From positions 1-20,947 of the forward strand of contig QILJ01000369.1 of the NCBI GenBank assembly GCA_003233295.1: a stretch of DNA of 20,947 nucleotides. The letters run 5' to 3'. Under the pieces are notes generated by a model. It worked only from the letters and a program-made list of their open reading frames with translations, was not told the DNA's origin and made no database searches. A program made the position numbers and the translations under genes. The stretch is from Ignavibacteria bacterium. Its GTDB lineage: Bacteria; Bacteroidota; Ignavibacteria; Ignavibacteriales; Melioribacteraceae. Below, in pieces: positions 17,089 through 20,947 of the stretch (positions are counted from its first letter, which is position 1; every line of letters begins with the position of its first letter).

Positions 17089-18435
17089 TTACTTAAGATT
17101 ATATTTTTTGATTTTAGTGTAGAGAGTCTTCTGACTAATACCTAGCGCCCTAGCAGAAACTTCTCTATTCCAATCATTTGAATCGAGAACTTGCTTGATG
17201 TGCATGTGTTCCATTTCGTCAAGACTTAATGACTCAAGATTTTCAGCCAAATTAATCGGTAGATTATCTGAGGCAACATTCGGGAGATTCAGATCGTGAA
17301 CTTGAATTTCATCCCCATCAGAAAAGATCAGCGCTCTTTCAATAATATGTTCTAATTCTCTAACATTTCCAGGGAAAGGATATTTTAGTAGTGAGCGTTC
17401 AGCATCTTTAGATAATACTTTATTAGACCGTATTGGAGCTTTTTTTCCTAGAAAATATTTTACTAATAGGATTATATCTTCGCCTCTTTCTCTAAGAGGT
17501 GGAATTGTAAGAGTAATTACATTCAATCTAAAAAGAAGATCCTTTCTAAAATTTTTCTTATCAGATTCTTCCATTAAATTTTTATTTGTTGCACCGATAA
17601 CACGAACATCGGATGATAAGTTACTAACTCCTCCAATTCTTCTAAATTCTCCGTTTTCAAGAAAACGTAATAATTTAGGCTGTAGAATTAAGCTCAACTC
17701 ACCAATCTCATCTAAAAATAAGCTGCCGCCGTTTGCAATTTCAACAAGACCCTGTTTGGAAGTTTTTGCGTCAGTAAAAGCACCTTTTTCATAACCGAAA
17801 AGTTCACTCTCAATAAGCTGATCGGGTAGCGATGCACAATTGATGGCAACCAATGGTTTGGTATTTCTTGGAGAACTGTTATGAATATATTCTGCAAAAA
17901 GTTCTTTACCCGTTCCGGTTTCTCCCTCAAGAAGAATATTGGAATCAGATCTGGCTGCTCGCTCAGCAAGAGATTTAACCTCAAGGATTGCTTTACTTTC
18001 ACCAATAATCTTGCTTGGAAATGTTTGTCCGATCTTTGTTTCTAATATCTTTTTATTTATAATAAGATTTTTGTGCTCTAAGGCTCTTTCAATAATCATT
18101 AATAATTGAGGAAATTCATATGGTTTTGTAATAAAATCATAAGCACCGTTTCTGATGCAGTCAATTGCCGTACGGATTTCAATTTTTGCAGTTAATACTA
18201 TTACTTGTAAAGATGGATGGTGCTCGGTTGCATACTTTAGAACTTCTTCTCCCTGCACATCGGTCATCTCAAGATCCAAAAGCAGCACATCGTAAGATTT
18301 CTTTTTCAAATTTTCAATTGCGTATTTGCCGTCAAAAGTAATATCAACATTAAAGCCTTCGTTAATAAGTTCTTCTTTCAGCAGATAACATAGAGTTTGG
18401 TCATCATCGGTAATTAAGATATTTCCATTTTTCAT
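17089..18435 (-). CDS. NtrC-family sigma-54-dependent response regulator
   Basis: A 448-residue bacterial enhancer-binding protein. The receiver has D10-D12, phospho-Asp D54, T82 and K104. The AAA+ sigma-54 activator domain has Walker A GETGTGKE (171-178), a sigma-54 contact loop at 218-223, and Walker B SLFLDEIGE with D242-E243. A Fis-type helix-turn-helix (about 405-446) closes the protein. The contact loop reads GAFTDA rather than GAFTGA; the key Thr is kept, and this variant does occur in natural members. It should activate sigma-54 promoters such as the one found upstream of the pilins (1548-1564). It is first in a two-gene operon with the soluble kinase and has a good -7 box just upstream. 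Confidence 0.94.
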   Translation of the reverse strand: MKNGNILITDDDQTLCYLLKEELINEGFNVDITFDGKYAIENLKKKSYDVLLLDLEMTDVQGEEVLKYATEHHPSLQVIVLTAKIEIRTAIDCIRNGAYDFITKPYEFPQLLMIIERALEHKNLIINKKILETKIGQTFPSKIIGESKAILEVKSLAERAARSDSNILLEGETGTGKELFAEYIHNSSPRNTKPLVAINCASLPDQLIESELFGYEKGAFTDAKTSKQGLVEIANGGSLFLDEIGELSLILQPKLLRFLENGEFRRIGGVSNLSSDVRVIGATNKNLMEESDKKNFRKDLLFRLNVITLTIPPLRERGEDIILLVKYFLGKKAPIRSNKVLSKDAERSLLKYPFPGNVRELEHIIERALIFSDGDEIQVHDLNLPNVASDNLPINLAENLESLSLDEMEHMHIKQVLDSNDWNREVSARALGISQKTLYTKIKKYNLK

Positions 18436-18463
18436 ATTTCTTTACGTCTCTTTTCTTGATGTG

Positions 18464-18471
18464 CAAATATA
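18464..18471 (-). promoter_or_regulatory. FCB-type -7 promoter box before the sigma-54 activator
   Basis: On the minus strand 18471-18464 reads TATATTTG, an exact match to the TAnnTTTG -7 element known in Bacteroidota. It lies 28 nt before the ATG. The -33 element is not clear: a TTTTG lies somewhat farther upstream than the usual spacing. The short leader before the gene is A-rich without a strong Shine-Dalgarno. Confidence 0.5.
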
Positions 18472-18539
18472 AGGATTATTTCTTTTGCATAACTTATCAA
18501 AAGTTCTAACTTTAAAGATATTAAATATTAAAGTATTTT

Positions 18540-19491
18540 TCACCTTTGGAAGCTCTTTATATCGACATTACCTCCTGACAGTATTAATGCTGCAGATTTG
18601 CCGTGAAATTGCTTTTGGTTTTCCATAACTGCTGCAAGAACCGTTGCCGAAGAAGGTTCAATAATTATTTTCATTCTTTCCCAGATCAAATACATAGCTT
18701 CTAAAATTGTTTCCTCTTCAACTGTTATAATTTTATAAACATTTTCTTTAATAATGTTGAAAGTCTTTTCACTTAACGATGTAAGTAAACCATCTGCAAT
18801 GGTTTTAGGATTTACCGAGGGATAAATTTTCCCGTCTCTTATTGAGCGATAAGCATCATCTGCTCCTTTTGGTTCAACGCCTATAACTTTAGTTGAATTT
18901 GAAAAATATTTGGCTGAGAGTAATGTTCCGCTTAGCAAACCGCCGCCGCCCAACGGAGCCAAAAGATAATCGAGGTTATTTATTTCTTCAAGAATTTCTT
19001 TTGTACAAGTTGCCTGACCGGCGATTATACGATAGTTATCATAAGGATGAATAAATGTTGCGCCGGTTTTCCTGACTATCTCGGATAAAGTTTTTTCACG
19101 GTCATCAAGGGTCGGCTTACAGAAAGTGATCTTCCCCCCGTAACTTACAACAGCTTTTCTTTTTATTTCGGGAGCGGTATTCGGCATTGCAATATAAGCA
19201 GTTGTATTTAATGATTGTGCCGCAAGAGCTAATGCCCCGGCCGGCATGATTACCTGATGAATGAGTGGCAACACCTTTGCTTAATTCTTTCTCGGTTAAT
19301 GAGAGAATTGCATTAGTTGCACCGCGCATTTTAAATGCCCCGGCTCTTTGAAAATTCTCGCATTTGAAAAAAAGATTAGATTGTAAAATTTTATTAATAG
19401 AGCTTGATGTAAAAATTGGGGTTTTATGAATATGATTTTTTATTCGTTCATGTGCTGATTCAATATCAATTTTTGTAGGAACATTATTCAT
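18540..19491 (-). pseudogene. Threonine/serine dehydratase-like PLP enzyme, frameshifted by a 4-bp duplication
   Basis: A fold-type II PLP enzyme of the threonine dehydratase / serine racemase / hydroxyaspartate ammonia-lyase group, which deaminates (or racemises) small hydroxy-amino acids. The PLP lysine is K54 in AGAFKMRGATNA, with SSGNHA substrate loop, glycine loop GGGGLLSG and C-terminal LSGGNVD. There is no ACT domain, so it is the short catabolic-type form. The 5' part (19491 to about 19246) and the 3' part (about 19241 to 18540) are in different frames. The break lies at CGGCCGGC (19238-19245). Removing one 4-bp unit restores HAGALALAAQ and a continuous 315-residue protein. Everything else is intact, so this is a recent mutation or a sequencing error. 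The AGAFKMRGA lysine motif recalls the serine racemase/hydroxyaspartate side of the family, but the substrate cannot be fixed. Confidence 0.88.
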
Positions 19492-19501
19492 AATAAAAAA
19501 A

Positions 19502-20101
19502 TTATCTTTTTATTGAATTCCAGAAATAGTCTATGTGCAAATTACATTTCTCCAGTATTTTTTCAAGATCGACTTTATCTTCAACAAGGTATTGAAGACG
19601 GATCATGAAAATCGGGTAAACAAATTCTTCTGCATAAACTTTAGGGTCGCCTTTTTTGATATACCTGAAGTTGATCATCTCAGAAAATATCAAACTCCAA
19701 ATGTTTATCGATTCATCAACAAGTAAATTAAGTGAAACGTTTACACCTTTAATTTCTCTAAACTGTTCAATCAGAACAAGACGAAGATATTTCTTCTGCT
19801 TTTTAGTATTCCATCGCTTAATTAAAATCTGTACGAATTCTTTCATGAATATCTGCGGCTTGGAAAGTTTATTCAGCAGTTCATCTGTTATTATCTCCAC
19901 ACCGACAGTAGAATCTTTAACATCATCCAGTAAAACTTTTAGGATATTCTCTTTGGAAGAAAAATGATTATAAATTCCGCTTTCTCTTATTCCAACCGTG
20001 CCACTGATCTGGCGGACAGAAGTGCCGGCAAACCCAAGTGTTGAGAAAAGATCTAAAGCTACATTCTTTATCTTGTTTCGAGTATTTGTTTTTCTAGGCA
20101 T
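19502..20101 (-). CDS. TetR-family transcriptional regulator
   Basis: A 199-residue dimeric DNA-binding repressor type. The N-terminal helix-turn-helix (about residues 10-56) is typical: GFAGTSVRQIS, VGIRESGIYNHFSSKENIL. The remaining helical part would bind an effector and is not recognisable by sequence. It lies 10 nt upstream of the PLP enzyme gene on the same strand, so it probably controls that gene and itself. The divergent TPR gene at 20273 shares the intergenic region, where a CCGTACA inverted repeat (20152-20194) is a possible operator. Confidence 0.9.
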   Translation of the reverse strand: MPRKTNTRNKIKNVALDLFSTLGFAGTSVRQISGTVGIRESGIYNHFSSKENILKVLLDDVKDSTVGVEIITDELLNKLSKPQIFMKEFVQILIKRWNTKKQKKYLRLVLIEQFREIKGVNVSLNLLVDESINIWSLIFSEMINFRYIKKGDPKVYAEEFVYPIFMIRLQYLVEDKVDLEKILEKCNLHIDYFWNSIKR

Positions 20102-20151
20102 AATATAAGTTATCTGTTTTGATTAAAATAAATATAATGATTTTTACACTT

Positions 20152-20194
20152 CCGTACACCGACTTCAAATTATTCGTTATAATAAAATGTACGG
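20152..20194. promoter_or_regulatory. CCGTACA...TGTACGG inverted repeat, candidate TetR operator
   Basis: A perfect 7-bp inverted repeat: CCGTACA at 20152-20158 and TGTACGG at 20188-20194, separated by 29 nt. It lies about 50 bp upstream of the TetR gene within the region between it and the divergent TPR gene. A TATAAT hexamer (20178-20183) lies between the two halves. The wide spacing would suit two bound dimers or a loop rather than one simple operator. The repeat is seen; the role is inferred. Confidence 0.42.
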
Positions 20195-20272
20195 TTGCTT
20201 TTTTACTTAAAATAAATCAATACTTTTTATTAAATTTGATAATTATATTTAATAAAACCAAAGGTGTAATTA

Positions 20273-20872
20273 ATGAAGATCAAACCACTATATATTTATG
20301 GAGCAATTATTTTAATAATAGTTGCAATGCTGCTTTTTTTAGATACGGGCAAAACCAATGATAATGCCGGTATACCTAGTGATGCCGAAGCTACAATGCC
20401 TCAAGATGAAATACATCAGGGACTTGGTAATAAAGGCGCAGGTCCTTCTAAATCCGATGTTAAACCGGAGTTCTACCAAAGATTAGAAAATCTTGGGAAA
20501 GAAGTGGAAGCAAATCCACAAGACACAGCAAAGATAATGGAATATGCTCAGCTTTTAAGTTTGGCTCACCAGTCAGAAAATGCATTAAAACAATATGAAA
20601 AAATATTGAAAGTCGATCCCAATCGTATAGATGTTTTATTATCCGAAGGCTTATTGTACTATAATTTGGCAAAGTATGACGAAGCTGAAAAAGCAACAAA
20701 GCGAGTTCTTAAAGTAGATGGAAATTATCTGGAAGCAAAATTTAATTTGGGTGTAATTGCTGTCGCACAGGGTGATAAAGAAAAAGCGAAAAAGATATGG
20801 ACTAAACTTGTTAAAGACAATCCAGGTTCGGAAGCAGCCAAATATGCCAAAGATGCTTTAGCAAAACTTTAA
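20273..20872 (+). CDS. Membrane-anchored TPR protein
   Basis: A 199-residue protein with an N-terminal membrane anchor (about residues 9-24), a flexible polar linker (25-65) and about three tetratricopeptide repeats (roughly 84-117, 118-151 and 152-185). A recognisable repeat pattern is seen in ALKQYEKILKVDP and AEKATKRVLKVD. The TPR part should face the periplasm and act as a protein-binding scaffold; no enzyme motif is present. An AAAGGTG lies upstream of the ATG as a ribosome site. It is divergent from the TetR gene and followed by a strong terminator, so it looks like a single-gene unit. The binding partner is unknown. Confidence 0.85.
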   Translation: MKIKPLYIYGAIILIIVAMLLFLDTGKTNDNAGIPSDAEATMPQDEIHQGLGNKGAGPSKSDVKPEFYQRLENLGKEVEANPQDTAKIMEYAQLLSLAHQSENALKQYEKILKVDPNRIDVLLSEGLLYYNLAKYDEAEKATKRVLKVDGNYLEAKFNLGVIAVAQGDKEKAKKIWTKLVKDNPGSEAAKYAKDALAKL

Positions 20873-20895
20873 GTGGTTATTCATATATTTAAAAC

Positions 20896-20930
20896 AAAGC
20901 CTAATCCCGCAAGTGCAGGATTGGGCTTTT
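20896..20930 (+). terminator. Rho-independent terminator after the TPR gene
   Basis: The stem AAAGCCTAATCC-C-GC pairs with GC-A-GGATTGGGCTTT around an AAGT loop, about 14 bp with one mismatch, and runs into TTTT. It begins 24 nt after the TPR stop codon. Confidence 0.88.
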
Positions 20931-20947
20931 AATACTTACAAAACAAG

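Noticed and set aside
20119..20361. 80-codon plus-strand frame upstream of the TPR gene
   Set aside because: It overlaps the TPR start in another frame, has low-complexity AT-driven composition, and covers the region expected to hold promoters and operators.
1..20947. tRNA, rRNA, CRISPR, insertion sequence or prophage genes
   Set aside because: Looked for across the window and no supporting sequence was seen. The pilus locus shows no flanking direct repeats or integrase to suggest a mobile island.

Overview
The window is AT-rich, densely coding bacterial DNA. Three features suggest the FCB/Bacteroidota-Chlorobi side of the tree: weak or absent Shine-Dalgarno signals before many genes, one good TAnnTTTG-type -7 box, and pilin-like proteins beginning MGQQQ. 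My best guess is an Ignavibacteria-like organism. That placement is inference from protein style, not from a marker gene. No rRNA, tRNA, IS element, phage gene or CRISPR array was found.

Layout. (1) 1-1195: 3' part of aspartyl-tRNA synthetase, broken by an apparent 13-nt deletion near 876-877. (2) 1196-2534: a non-coding stretch with a GC-rich palindrome, repeated TTTACCGAA boxes and a good sigma-54 (-24/-12) promoter, then two tandem paralogous pilin-like genes and a terminator. (3) 2535-3200: about 0.67 kb of AT-rich DNA with no gene I can support. (4) 3201-11394: a compact type IV pilus / type II secretion-like assembly operon. Its order is platform protein (PilC/GspF), extension ATPase (PilB), PilT-like ATPase, a PilM-PilN fusion, a PilO-PilP-like fusion and a short secretin (PilQ/GspD). 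(5) 11400-16015: a two-component block in the same direction with almost no spacing, made of a single-domain receiver, a large membrane hybrid histidine kinase with three receiver-like domains, and a receiver joined to a histidine-phosphoacceptor (DHp) domain with no ATPase domain. (6) 15980-18435, opposite strand: a soluble hybrid histidine kinase and an NtrC-type sigma-54 activator, overlapping the previous block by 36 nt at their 3' ends. (7) 18540-20101, minus strand: a PLP-dependent threonine/serine dehydratase-like gene broken by a 4-bp tandem duplication, downstream of a TetR-family regulator. (8) 20273-20930: a membrane-anchored TPR protein and a strong terminator.

How it may work together: the pilins would form the fibre. 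The PilB-like ATPase would drive assembly through PilC, and the PilT-like ATPase may power or modulate retraction. The PilMN/PilOP proteins would bridge the inner membrane to the secretin. Five signalling proteins sit directly beside the machine. One is a sigma-54 activator, and the only clear sigma-54-type promoter I found lies upstream of the pilins. This suggests a PilS/PilR-like circuit controlling pilin supply, with extra phosphorelay parts perhaps controlling motor activity. Prepilin peptidase and minor pilins are not in the window.
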